Below, in pieces: positions 33,407-41,801 of a stretch of DNA of 45,991 nucleotides. Location: positions 1-45,991 of the forward strand of contig JAUXWM010000083.1 in assembly GCA_030681375.1 (NCBI GenBank), given 5' to 3'. The notes beneath the pieces are model-generated. The model was not told where the DNA came from, did no database searches, and saw only the letters and a list, made by a program, of their open reading frames with translations. Positions within the stretch are counted from its first letter, which is position 1. Each line of letters begins with the position of its first letter. Position numbers and translations under genes: made by a program. This DNA is from Gallionella sp. (GTDB taxonomy: Bacteria > Pseudomonadota > Gammaproteobacteria > Burkholderiales > Gallionellaceae).

Positions 33407-34690
33407 TTACGCGATGATCTTTTCCCCGGCAATCAACTGCTGCACGGTTTCGCGTTCACGCACCAGATGCACGGTTTTGCCGTCCACCATTACCTCGGCG
33501 GCGCGCGGGCGGGTGTTGTAGTTGGAGCTCATGCTCATGCCGTAAGCCCCGGCGGACATCACCGCCAGCAGTGAGAACGGCGCAATCGCCAATTCGCGCG
33601 CGTGACCGATAAAGTCACCGGTTTCGCAGATCGGTCCGACGATCTCAAAAATGGAAGGGGTTTTCGCGCTTGTCCCCTCGCACGCTTGCGGAAGAGGGTT
33701 GTTATCTACCGGCAAAATGTCGTGATAGGCATCGTACAAGGCCGGACGCATCAGGTCATTCATGGCCGCATCCACGATGGCAAAATTCTTTTCTTCACCC
33801 GGCTTGATATATTCCACGCGCGTCAGCAACACACCGGCATTACCGACCAGCACCCTGCCCGGTTCGAGTATCAATTTTTGCGTGCGTCCCTGCAACGCGC
33901 CCAGCAAGGCCGCGATGTAATCGGCAATCGCAGGCGGTGCTTCATCCTGATAACAAATTCCCAGCCCGCCACCCAGATCGAGATGCTCCAGTGCGATCCC
34001 CTCGTCCGCCAGCGCATCCACCAGCACCAGCACCTTTTCCACGGCGGCAATGAAGGGGCTGGTCTCGGTGAGTTGTGAGCCGATGTGGCAATCCATGCCG
34101 GTGATGCGCAGATTGGGCATAGCATGCGCCTTGCGATACAGCGCAACGGCCTCGGTGTAGGCCACGCCAAATTTGTTCTGTTTCAATCCGGTAGAAATAT
34201 AAGGATGCGTTTTTGCGTCCACGTCCGGGTTCACCCGCAAGCTGATCGCCGCGACTTTACCCATGCTGCCGGCAACCTCGTTGAGGCGATCCAGCTCGGC
34301 CGCCGATTCCACGTTAAAGCACAGAATATTTGCCTCCAGCGCCATACGCAGCTCGGCGACCGTCTTGCCCACACCGGAAAACACCACCTTACGCGCATCC
34401 CCGCCTGCCGCCAGCACGCGTTGCAGCTCTCCGCCGGAGACAATATCGAAACCTGCGCCCAGACGGGCAAACACGTTGAGAATCGCCAGATTGGAATTAG
34501 CCTTTACCGCATAGCAGATCAGATGGTCGCGGCCTTGCAGCGCATCGGAAAATTGACGAAAGCCGGTAGTCAGCGCGGCGCGCGAATATACATAACACGG
34601 TGTACCATGCAGCGCCGCAATATCCGCCAGCGCAACCTGCTCTACATGCAGTTGCTTATTTTGATAATTGAAGTGATCATCCATGTTCAT
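33407..34690 (-). CDS. lysA: Diaminopimelate decarboxylase
   Basis: PLP enzyme that makes L-lysine from meso-diaminopimelate. Features are YAVKANSNLAILNVFARLGAG with the PLP lysine, SGGELQRVL, the HIGSQ substrate loop, GGGLGICY, EPGR and VGPICETGDFIG with the catalytic Cys. Length is 427 residues. An unusual loop lies before IFEIVGPICETGD: NNPLPQACEGTSAKTPS is longer than in most relatives and is encoded by a repeat-like stretch (33655-33712). It starts on an ATGA overlap with lptM. Confidence 0.96.
   Translation of the reverse strand: MNMDDHFNYQNKQLHVEQVALADIAALHGTPCYVYSRAALTTGFRQFSDALQGRDHLICYAVKANSNLAILNVFARLGAGFDIVSGGELQRVLAAGGDARKVVFSGVGKTVAELRMALEANILCFNVESAAELDRLNEVAGSMGKVAAISLRVNPDVDAKTHPYISTGLKQNKFGVAYTEAVALYRKAHAMPNLRITGMDCHIGSQLTETSPFIAAVEKVLVLVDALADEGIALEHLDLGGGLGICYQDEAPPAIADYIAALLGALQGRTQKLILEPGRVLVGNAGVLLTRVEYIKPGEEKNFAIVDAAMNDLMRPALYDAYHDILPVDNNPLPQACEGTSAKTPSIFEIVGPICETGDFIGHARELAIAPFSLLAVMSAGAYGMSMSSNYNTRPRAAEVMVDGKTVHLVRERETVQQLIAGEKIIA
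33655..33712 (-). repeat. Repeat-like in-frame segment within lysA
   Basis: On the minus strand this stretch contains CCCTC...GAGGG around CGCAAGCGTGCG, an imperfect hairpin, followed by a CGCGAAAACCCC run. Its form is that of a dispersed GC-rich palindromic element. It reads in frame as the LysA loop NPLPQACEGTSAKTPS, before the active-site cysteine region, and seems tolerated by the enzyme. Confidence 0.55.
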
Positions 34691-34818
34691 TTGCCTTGCG
34701 CAGTAGTGGGAGTTGCAGCTTTCTGGGCATCGGGCAGAGTCAGCGGACCTTTGCGCCCGCAGCCTTGCAGCAGCAAGGCAAAAACCAGGATAATGCCCAC
34801 AGAAGTTTTGAGCCGCAT
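34687..34818 (-). CDS. lptM: LptM-type small lipoprotein
   Basis: A 43-residue lipoprotein too short for most gene finders. Signal peptide MRLKTSVGIILVFALLLQGC has a lipobox (LLQGC) and is followed by GRKGPLTLP, the hallmark of the LptM/YifL family. In E. coli LptM stabilises the LptDE lipopolysaccharide translocon in the outer membrane. The reading frame fits exactly between the ATG at 34818 and the TGA that overlaps the lysA ATG by 4 nt. The lptM-lysA pair divergent from cyaY is a known conserved arrangement. Confidence 0.9.
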   Translation of the reverse strand: MRLKTSVGIILVFALLLQGCGRKGPLTLPDAQKAATPTTAQGK

Positions 34819-34873
34819 TTTTGCACTTCCCTAATAGTAAAGTGCGCGATTATAAAGGTTTCCGAGGACAACT

Positions 34874-35176
34874 ATGAACGAAAGCGAATTCAACCAGCTG
34901 GCCGACACCGCCCTGGCCAAAATAGAAACAGCCAGCGATGATTGCGGGGTCGATTGCAATCGCAGCGGCAACCTGCTGGAAATCGAATTTGATAATGGAT
35001 CAAAAATCATCATCAACCGGCACGACATCAATCAGGAGATATGGGTCGCCGCCAAATCAGGCGGCTACCATTACGCCTGGCAGCAGGACGCATGGCGCAG
35101 CCAGCGCGACGGCAGCGAACTCTATGCCAGACTAACCGAACTATTCGATGCACAGGGCGAGAAAATAAGCTGGTAA
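34874..35176 (+). CDS. cyaY: Frataxin-like iron donor protein CyaY
   Basis: A 100-residue bacterial frataxin that helps iron-sulfur cluster assembly and binds iron through an acidic N-terminal helix (ESEFNQLADTALAKIETASDDCGVD). The beta sheet with GNLLEIEFDNGSKIIINRHD and QEIWVAAKSGGYHYAW follows, as in the family. Its position opposite lptM-lysA is the usual one. The 55-bp divergent gap should hold promoters for both sides; no clear -35/-10 pair was found. Confidence 0.95.
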   Translation: MNESEFNQLADTALAKIETASDDCGVDCNRSGNLLEIEFDNGSKIIINRHDINQEIWVAAKSGGYHYAWQQDAWRSQRDGSELYARLTELFDAQGEKISW

Positions 35177-35273
35177 CCACCCCAAAGGCCGCTATACTTC
35201 TTCAGCCACACGGGCAGCGAATGCTGCCTATTTTGCTTACCAACCAGCACGTCCGGTTTGAATCCGCTCCACC

Positions 35274-35867
35274 ATGAATATTGAAGAGATTGCCGAGCAT
35301 CTGGAGCGCACAGGCTACATCATCCTGGACCAACCCTTTCCGGATTTATTGCTAACCCAATTGCTGACGCGTTGTCAGGATGACATTCCTGAACGATTTC
35401 ACGCCGCGCACATCGGCAGAGGCGCGGCCAAAGTGCAAATCGATTCGATACGTGGCGACGTCATCAGCTGGCTGGATGGCGCAGACAGCATTGATCAGTC
35501 CTATTTGGCCCGGATGGAAATACTGCGCACGGGGTTAAATCGGGCGTTGTTTCTGGGATTGTTTGATTACGAATGCCACTATGCCATTTATGGCACGGGC
35601 GCGGGCTATGCAAAACATTCAGATGTACTACTCGGCAAAAAGAACCGGATACTGACCACCGTGCTGTATTTGAATGAAAATTGGCAGGAAGGAGACGGTG
35701 GCGAATTGGTACTTTATGACCCGACGAGTATTGAGGTGATCGCTACGCTTGCGCCAAAATTTGGTACGATGGTCATCTTTTTAAGCGAGTCGTTTCCGCA
35801 CGAAGTGCTCATTTCCCACCACACTCGGCGCAGCCTTACCGGATGGTTTCGTGTCAGCGGCAGTTAA
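35274..35867 (+). CDS. 2-oxoglutarate/Fe(II)-dependent oxygenase
   Basis: A 197-residue protein of the prolyl-4-hydroxylase-like (P4Hc) superfamily. The iron site is His-Ser-Asp in YAKHSDVL, with the distal His in FPHEVLIS and the 2-oxoglutarate Arg in TRRSLTGWFRV. The double-stranded beta helix is suggested by LTTVLYLNENWQEGDGGELVLYD. The 2-His-1-Asp set is complete, so it should be catalytic. The substrate is unknown; bacterial relatives hydroxylate ribosomal or translation-factor residues or act in small-molecule metabolism. It lies 97 bp after cyaY. Confidence 0.88.
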   Translation: MNIEEIAEHLERTGYIILDQPFPDLLLTQLLTRCQDDIPERFHAAHIGRGAAKVQIDSIRGDVISWLDGADSIDQSYLARMEILRTGLNRALFLGLFDYECHYAIYGTGAGYAKHSDVLLGKKNRILTTVLYLNENWQEGDGGELVLYDPTSIEVIATLAPKFGTMVIFLSESFPHEVLISHHTRRSLTGWFRVSGS

Positions 35868-35915
35868 TCCATTCGCATTGCGATAAGCTAAATGGTCAAA
35901 AATCAAAATCATATG

Positions 35916-36039
35916 CACGCGGAGGCGCGGAGAACGCGGAGAAAAACTCGTCATATAGCCTGAAAGCACCTGGGGCATTGGCGATAGAAGTCATTTTGTG
36001 AGCAGTTGCCTTACTCCGCGTTCTCCGCACCTCCGCGTG
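35916..36039. repeat. Inverted CGCGGAG repeats in intergenic region
   Basis: A 26-bp left arm (35916-35941, built of repeated CGCGGAG and starting CACGCGGAGG) and a 26-bp right arm (36014-36039) are inverted complements with one mismatch, 72 bp apart. They lie between the oxygenase gene and the M29-like gene and could form a long hairpin. The same motif is at 40733-40758. Confidence 0.85.
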
Positions 36040-36099
36040 AAATCTTTTTTTCATGCAATGGGGCACAACAGCCAACTACGACAGAGCCTTGCGACAACC

Positions 36100-37122
36100 A
36101 TGAACCAACACACACTACCCGATACTGCCATCGCGCTGGCCGAAAAAAACATACGCGACATTCTCACCCTGTCCATTGAGCACACCCAATCCGCAATCGT
36201 GGTTTGGGACGGTCAATGCGATCTGGCGCTGGCGCTGACCTGCGCCTACCGCCGCTGCCTCCCCGACGCGACCTTCATCGACTTTGACAGCGTGACTCCG
36301 GAGAGCGTACGCGCCGAATTTGAACGACTCGCTCCCGGTGATCTGGTGGTGCTGATTCAATCCACCAGCTTTCGTCTGGACGCGTTCCGCATCCGTGTCG
36401 AACTATTCAAGCGCGCGCTCAAGGTTATCGAACATCCGCATCTGGCGCGCATGCCGGGCGAGGAAGCACTGCTCTATATCGAATCGCTGGCCTATGATCC
36501 GGCTTATGTGCGCGGCACAGGACACGCGCTCAAGGAAAAATTCGATGTCGCGAAAATAGGCATCATCAACAGTTTTGGCGAGCAACTTGTTTTTTCAGCC
36601 GGCTTTGAGCCCGCCAAGCTCAATGTCGGCGATTACAGCCAGATGACCAATGTCGGCGGGCAATTCCCGATCGGTGAAGTATTTACCGAATCGAAAGACC
36701 TTGAGGCGTTAAATGGCCGTGTACGCCTGTCCATCTTTGGCGACACGCACTTTACGGTCAACAAACCCGCGCAACCCATCACGCTGATCGTGGACAAGGG
36801 GCGCGTCACCGGCACGGTTAATTCCACGCCAGAATTTGACCTGGTGCTCGAAAAAATTCGCGCCGACGAGGGCGAAATCTGGGTACGCGAACTGGGACTG
36901 GGGCTGAACCGCACCTTTACTCAAGACAGGCTGGTCAGCGATATCGGCACCTATGAACGCATGTGCGGCGTACACCTGTCGCTGGGCGCCAAACACGGCA
37001 GCTACAACAAGCCGCAAATCAGCAAGAGTGCGGCGAGATACCATGTCGATGTATTTGCCCTCACGGAAACGGTCACGCTGGATGAAGAGGTGATCTACCG
37101 TGACGGCCTCTGGCAGGTCTGA
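36100..37122 (+). CDS. Aminopeptidase M29-like protein (COG2309 type)
   Basis: A 340-residue cytoplasmic protein with features of the thermophilic metalloprotease M29 family: GDLVVLIQSTSFRLDAFRI in the N-terminal half, then GQFPIGEVFTESKD, VNSTPEFDLVLEKI and the C-terminal GEIWVRELGLGLNR and MCGVHLSLGAKHGSYNKPQ. In M29 enzymes Glu and His residues in such segments bind two metal ions. Several match here (GEVF, VHLSLGAKH), but I could not check them against a structure. ATG 36100 is used; earlier in-frame codons run through the repeat and look non-coding. Confidence 0.7.
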   Translation: MNQHTLPDTAIALAEKNIRDILTLSIEHTQSAIVVWDGQCDLALALTCAYRRCLPDATFIDFDSVTPESVRAEFERLAPGDLVVLIQSTSFRLDAFRIRVELFKRALKVIEHPHLARMPGEEALLYIESLAYDPAYVRGTGHALKEKFDVAKIGIINSFGEQLVFSAGFEPAKLNVGDYSQMTNVGGQFPIGEVFTESKDLEALNGRVRLSIFGDTHFTVNKPAQPITLIVDKGRVTGTVNSTPEFDLVLEKIRADEGEIWVRELGLGLNRTFTQDRLVSDIGTYERMCGVHLSLGAKHGSYNKPQISKSAARYHVDVFALTETVTLDEEVIYRDGLWQV

Positions 37123-37255
37123 CGTCACCCACGAGCACCTCTGGAGGCAGCTGAATTTTTCGTTTAACCTCCCCTTGCGTAGATTATTACCGTCACTTAG
37201 ACTTGCACCTGTTTTTCTTCAATAAAAGCACAGGACGATATACCCGATTAACCAT

Positions 37256-39751
37256 ATGCGCGCTTTTTTCGAGTACCATCAAATTGAAGTTCTGCTGGTC
37301 TACGGTCTTTCCTTCATCGTCCTGGGCGCAGTCCTGTTTGTGCTTCCCCGGCAGCATGACAGACTGCCTTTCGTCCGCCATTTGCCGCTGCTCGCCGCCT
37401 TCGGGCTGATACACGGCACACTGGAATTCGTCATCCTGTGGCGTGTCCTGCATCAGGCCGAGAGTCCCGCACTGGCATGGCTGACGGCCTCGTTGCTGTT
37501 CGTTTCTTTTCTGCCCCTGCTGGAATTCGGCCGCCGCACACTATGGATCGATGGCGCCACACCGGGGCGCGTCAGCCTGATCAGCCCCTGGCTCTACGCC
37601 GCGCTGTTGCTGGCGATCATCTCCACGATGCACCTTGCCAGCGACACGATAGCCGGATTCATAGCCGGCACGCGTTATTTTCTGGGTTTCCCCGCCGCGC
37701 TGCTGGCCGGACTGGCCCTGTGGAATCAGGCCAAAAACAGTCACGCAATGTTGCTGAACGGTTCCCTGCAGGGCTTGCTGTATAGCGCGGCCGCGGGACT
37801 TCTGGCTTACGCCCTGTTCACCATCGTGTTGCAAACCCATGATCCCGCGCTCCCCGCCCTGTTTCTGAATCAACAACAGTTTCTGGATTTGTTCGGGATT
37901 CCGGTGCAGGCTGCGCGCGCGCTTTGTGCGCTGATCGTGACCGTAGCACTGGTCAGAGTCGTGCGTTGCGTCAATCACGACAGCCGCAGGCGCGAAATCG
38001 AACAGATACGCCGGATAGAATATACCAACGACCTGCTGAACAGCGAAATCGAGCAGCGTACCCATATCGAGCAAGAGCTCAAATTGCTGGCGCTCACTTT
38101 TGAAACACAGGAAGCCGTGCTCATTACCGATGCACACGCGCGCATTCTGCGCGTCAATGAAGCGTTCCAGAATATCACCGGCTACAGCATCAATGAGGTG
38201 CGCGGCCAGAGCCCGCATATCCTGAGCTCCGGCCAGCACGATGCCCGGTTCTACAGCGCCATGTGGGCGGAATTGCAGGCGCAGGGAAAGTGGTCGGGAG
38301 AGATATGGAACCGGCGCAGGAACGGTGAAATTTACCCCGAGTGGCTGACCATCACCGCAGTCAAAGATAAGGCGGGCGAGATATGCAATTATGTGGGCAC
38401 GTTTACCGACATCGGCGTGCGCAAAGAAGCAGAGGAAGAAATACGCCAGCTTGCCCTGTACGACCCTCTCACCCATCTGCCCAACCGCCGCCTGCTGCAG
38501 GACAGGCTGGTGCTTGCCTTCAACGCCAGCAGCCGAAACAACAGCTATGGCGCGGTGGTGTTTATCGACCTCGACAATTTCAAAAACATCAATGATACCA
38601 AGGGGCATGATACCGGTGACCTGTTGCTGATCGAAGTGGCGGCCCGACTGCAGCACTGCGTACGCGAGAGCGACACGGTGGCGCGCATAGGCGGAGACGA
38701 ATTTGTTCTACTTCTGGCCGACCTGAATCAGGAAACCGATGAAGCCATTGCCCAGGTCGAGAAGATCGCCGGGAAGATTCTAGATGCGCTGAGACAGCCC
38801 TATTTGCTGGTCAATTATGAGTATTACTGCTCCGCCAGCATGGGCGTCACCCTGTTCAAGGACCATGAAATCAGCGTAGATGAACTGTTCAGACGCGCGG
38901 ATACCGCGATGTACCGTGCCAAAGCCTCCGGAAAGGATGCCTGGTATTTCTTCGATCCGGCCATGCAGGCGACCCTCGAAGCACGTATCGCGACGGAGAA
39001 TGCGCTGCGCAATGCGATCACCCATGAGGAATTGCGCCTGTATTTCCAGGCGCAGTACGATACCGAGCGATGTATCACCGGCGCCGAAACATTGCTGCGC
39101 TGGCAGCATCCGCAGCGCGGATTGGTAGGCCCGGGGGAATTCATCGCGCTCGCCGAAGAAAACGGCCTGATACTGCCCATTGGACTATGGGTACTGGAAC
39201 AGGCATGCGCGCAACTGAAGGCGTGGGAATCCGACCCGCTCACCTGTCAATTGAAGCTTGCAGTCAATGTCAGCGCCGTACAATTCCGTCAGACCGACTT
39301 TGTCGAAATAGTCGGACGCACACTTAAACAGAGCGGTGCGGAGGCGACACGACTCAAACTCGAACTGACTGAGAGTCTGGTGCTCGATGATATCGAAGGC
39401 TGCATCGCGAAGATGCGCGAGCTTAAGCTGCTGGGCATCAGTTTTTCGATGGATGATTTTGGCACAGGTTATTCCTCACTCTCTTCACTGAAGCGACTGC
39501 CAATAGACCAGCTCAAGATCGACCAGTCATTCGTGCGCGACATCGCCAACGACCCGGACGACGAAGCAATCGTGCGCACCATTATCGCGATGGCAAAAAA
39601 CCTGCGCATGGAAGTCATTGCCGAAGGGGTGGAAACCGAAGGGCAGTTTGCCTTCCTGAAGCGTAACGGCTGTACGGCCTTTCAAGGTTACCTGCTGGGC
39701 CGGCCAGTTCCTGTTGAGGATTTCGAGCGTCAGCTCCTGGCCGCTTGTTAA
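37256..39751 (+). CDS. Membrane PAS-GGDEF-EAL c-di-GMP enzyme
   Basis: An 831-residue inner-membrane protein. About seven N-terminal helices (residues 10-240) form an uncharacterised sensor, then a coiled coil (INSEIEQRTHIEQELK), PAS (about 275-390), GGDEF (about 405-570) and EAL (about 580-830). GGDEF is intact (ARIGGDEFVLLL) with an RESD I-site. The EAL motif reads ETL (ITGAETLLRWQHP), while the other catalytic parts (NVSAVQF, LELTES, DDFGTGYSSL, the Lys in QLKIDQ and EGVETE) are present. It could be bifunctional or mainly one activity. It begins with ATG 37256 and stands alone. Confidence 0.9.
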   Translation: MRAFFEYHQIEVLLVYGLSFIVLGAVLFVLPRQHDRLPFVRHLPLLAAFGLIHGTLEFVILWRVLHQAESPALAWLTASLLFVSFLPLLEFGRRTLWIDGATPGRVSLISPWLYAALLLAIISTMHLASDTIAGFIAGTRYFLGFPAALLAGLALWNQAKNSHAMLLNGSLQGLLYSAAAGLLAYALFTIVLQTHDPALPALFLNQQQFLDLFGIPVQAARALCALIVTVALVRVVRCVNHDSRRREIEQIRRIEYTNDLLNSEIEQRTHIEQELKLLALTFETQEAVLITDAHARILRVNEAFQNITGYSINEVRGQSPHILSSGQHDARFYSAMWAELQAQGKWSGEIWNRRRNGEIYPEWLTITAVKDKAGEICNYVGTFTDIGVRKEAEEEIRQLALYDPLTHLPNRRLLQDRLVLAFNASSRNNSYGAVVFIDLDNFKNINDTKGHDTGDLLLIEVAARLQHCVRESDTVARIGGDEFVLLLADLNQETDEAIAQVEKIAGKILDALRQPYLLVNYEYYCSASMGVTLFKDHEISVDELFRRADTAMYRAKASGKDAWYFFDPAMQATLEARIATENALRNAITHEELRLYFQAQYDTERCITGAETLLRWQHPQRGLVGPGEFIALAEENGLILPIGLWVLEQACAQLKAWESDPLTCQLKLAVNVSAVQFRQTDFVEIVGRTLKQSGAEATRLKLELTESLVLDDIEGCIAKMRELKLLGISFSMDDFGTGYSSLSSLKRLPIDQLKIDQSFVRDIANDPDDEAIVRTIIAMAKNLRMEVIAEGVETEGQFAFLKRNGCTAFQGYLLGRPVPVEDFERQLLAAC

Positions 39752-39765
39752 CCGGCATCCATCTG

Positions 39766-40707
39766 CTAGCTCAGCGACACCGTCTTAAGTTCCCGCCGCA
39801 GCTTCGCATAGTCCGGACAGGCAACGGCGACGACTTTCCAGAAGGCCACCGAGTGGTTCATTTCACGCAGATGCGCCAGTTCATGCACCACCACATAATC
39901 GATCAGACGTAGCGGAAATTTGACCAGTTGCAGGTTCAGGCGCACCGTGCCACGCGCATTGCAGCTGCCCCATTGGGTCTTCGCAACAGAAAGTTTGATT
40001 GCACCCGGTGCAACGTCCAGCAACGCGGCATAGTGCGCCACGCGCGCCGCGAATAATATCCCGGCCTGTTGCCTATACCACTCCACTACGCGCCGCTCTA
40101 TCATCGTCGCGTCCCCTTCATCCTGCACCGACACCCACAACGTATCGCCATGCTGACACGCCGGGGCGGCAAACACACTGCTTATACCCGCAAGGGGCAT
40201 GTCCGGGGTGTCCCGGTCGCTGCGCGACCACCCTCCCGCCACCACGCGCAACGTCAATTGCTCGCCCAGATACGGAATGAACTCGCCATCACTCATATTC
40301 AGGACTGGCGCCTTGCGCGTCTGCCAGCTGTCCAACTTTTCAAGCACCCAGCTCGCCTTGTCCTGCAACACGCTATTCAACCAGCGCTCGGACGCGCGCA
40401 GCGGCATGCTTACGGTCAGGCCCTTATCGTTGATGCGCAGCCCGATACTGCGCCGCCTGCTGCTGCGTTTTAAGGTATAGCTGATGTGTTTACCTGCCAG
40501 AACAGCGGCGCGTTGCTCGGCGGAAGGGTCGTTGCGAAGCAACGGGGACACACCGGACGTACCCCTTCGCTCAAAACAAGGAGCGCATGGCGCGACTATG
40601 TTTTCAGGCGAAGACCCTTGCGGTCTGGCGGGCACGGCGGAAGGATCATTGCGACCCCTCGCGGGTGGAGCGGAAGGTAAAACCAGATTGCGCAGCCGTT
40701 TGAGCAT
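39766..40707 (-). CDS. YgjP-type metallopeptidase (M48/DUF45-like)
   Basis: A soluble metal-dependent hydrolase whose C-terminal half matches YgjP/SprT-like DUF45 proteins: TLKRSSRRRSIGLRINDKGL, WYRQQAGILFAARVAHYAALL, KTQWGSCNARGTVRLN and the zinc-binding HELAHLREMNHSVAFWK (HExxH with a third His). About residues 11-72 are not conserved in relatives and carry two copies of RNDPSA, 39 residues apart. This part is encoded by a repeat-rich insertion (40492-40674). The native N-terminus would be MLKRLRNL joined to AGKHISYTLKRS. It follows the glyQS-gmhB-plsC gene order seen in betaproteobacteria. Confidence 0.8.
   Translation of the reverse strand: MLKRLRNLVLPSAPPARGRNDPSAVPARPQGSSPENIVAPCAPCFERRGTSGVSPLLRNDPSAEQRAAVLAGKHISYTLKRSSRRRSIGLRINDKGLTVSMPLRASERWLNSVLQDKASWVLEKLDSWQTRKAPVLNMSDGEFIPYLGEQLTLRVVAGGWSRSDRDTPDMPLAGISSVFAAPACQHGDTLWVSVQDEGDATMIERRVVEWYRQQAGILFAARVAHYAALLDVAPGAIKLSVAKTQWGSCNARGTVRLNLQLVKFPLRLIDYVVVHELAHLREMNHSVAFWKVVAVACPDYAKLRRELKTVSLS
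40492..40674 (-). repeat. Repeat-derived in-frame segment in YgjP-type gene
   Basis: Two near-identical GCGGAAGG(G/A)TC(G/A)TTGCGA sequences lie about 120 bp apart (near 40517 and 40637), with GC-rich, palindrome-like sequence between them. On the minus strand it encodes the two RNDPSA peptides and the stretch between. The segment is exactly in frame and looks like a dispersed repeat element carried in the gene. Confidence 0.6.
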
Positions 40708-40732
40708 GAGAAAATCTTCAAAAATCCGTTTT

Positions 40733-40758
40733 CACGCGGAGACGCGGAGGGCGCGGAG
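40733..40758. repeat. CGCGGAG repeat copy
   Basis: CACGCGGAGACGCGGAG and onward matches the left arm of the inverted pair at 35916-36039. A partial inverted partner (CTCTCCGCGTG) lies at 41031-41041, on the other side of the MITE-like element. Confidence 0.75.
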
Positions 40759-40830
40759 TAAAATACAAAATACTTAAACTTATGAAAAATACCATAAAAG
40801 ACGTCAGGGCAGTTGCATTGAAAATGCTAA

Positions 40831-41015
40831 GGAAACGCTGATTTATTCATTGCGCCGCCATTGCGAGCGAAGCGTGTCATAATCCAGTGCTTTGATTTAA
40901 AAAGGATTCTGGATTGGCACGTCGCTGCGCTCCTGATGAAGCTACTAGCCATTCGACTAAGCCAGCAAGCTGGCAAGTCGCTGGTTATCGCAAAGACGAT
41001 TTAATCAGCGTTTCC
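40831..41015. mobile_element. IS5-type MITE, 185 bp
   Basis: Terminal inverted repeats GGAAACGCTGATTTATTC (40831-40848) and the complement of 40998-41015 (GGAAACGCTGATTAAATC) match at 16 of 18 positions. The element is flanked by direct repeats CTAA (40827-40830 and 41016-41019), a 4-bp duplication of the YTAR type seen with IS5-family elements. It has no open frame for a transposase and holds an inner imperfect palindrome (GAGCGAAGCG... CGCTGCGCTC). It is therefore a non-autonomous element in the 361-bp gap between the peptidase and plsC genes. Confidence 0.8.
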
Positions 41016-41068
41016 CTAAAGATGCTGCTCCTCTCCGCGTGATATGTATTTGCAGTCAATTTCAATTT

Positions 41069-41776
41069 TTAGTGCGGCAGTTGCTGGATCTCATTTTCAA
41101 TCCACGCCTCGGTACGTGCGTTGATCTCGTCGGCCTTCAGCCCTTGCGTGACTATCGGCATCCCTATGCTCATTGTGACCAGACCCGGGCGCTTGATAAA
41201 TGAATTGCGCCCCCACAGCCGCCCGGCGTTGTGCGCCACCGGCACCACCGGCACGGCGGCAGAGGCCGCCAGCAATGCGCCGCCTATCTTGTATTTGCCG
41301 CGCTCGCCAAACGGAATGCGCGTCCCCTCGGGAAAAATAACCACGAAGAAACCTTGCGCCAGTCGCTCTTTGCCCTGCCTGAGCAACTGTTTCACCGCGC
41401 CCTTGCCGTCGCTGCGGTTAATCGCAATCGGACTGGTCATCGCCAGACCCCAGCCGAAGAAGGGCAGCCACAGTAATTCGCGTTTAAGCACCCAGGCCTG
41501 CGGCGGAAAAATCACCTGCAAGGCCAGCGTCTCCCATGCCGACTGATGCTTGCACAACACCACGCAGGGCGCCGACGGGATATTTTCCATGCCCGACACC
41601 TGATGACGGATGCCGCAAACCACCCGCAGCAGCCAGAGCATCGTCCGCGCATAACTGGAAATCAGGCGGTAACGGGTCAGTGGTGAAAAAGGAAAGGTAA
41701 AGATCGCCAGCGTGGAAAAAACCGGCGTGAGCAGCAATTGCAACAGCAGAAAAATTAACGAGCGTATGACTAGCAT
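41069..41776 (-). CDS. 1-acylglycerol-3-phosphate acyltransferase (PlsC family)
   Basis: A 235-residue inner-membrane acyltransferase of phospholipid synthesis. Two N-terminal hydrophobic helices (SLIFLLLQLLLTPVF, then a second near 40-60) precede the catalytic block. The first block is KHQSAWETL, with HX4E where most PlsC proteins have HX4D; the others are AINRSDG, VVIFPEGTRIPFG and VPVVPVAHNAG. ATG 41776 gives the typical length; upstream in-frame codons overlap gmhB. It lies 25 bp after gmhB in the same operon. Confidence 0.88.
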   Translation of the reverse strand: MLVIRSLIFLLLQLLLTPVFSTLAIFTFPFSPLTRYRLISSYARTMLWLLRVVCGIRHQVSGMENIPSAPCVVLCKHQSAWETLALQVIFPPQAWVLKRELLWLPFFGWGLAMTSPIAINRSDGKGAVKQLLRQGKERLAQGFFVVIFPEGTRIPFGERGKYKIGGALLAASAAVPVVPVAHNAGRLWGRNSFIKRPGLVTMSIGMPIVTQGLKADEINARTEAWIENEIQQLPH

Positions 41777-41801
41777 CTCAATCCAGTTTGGGGTGATCCG
41801 A

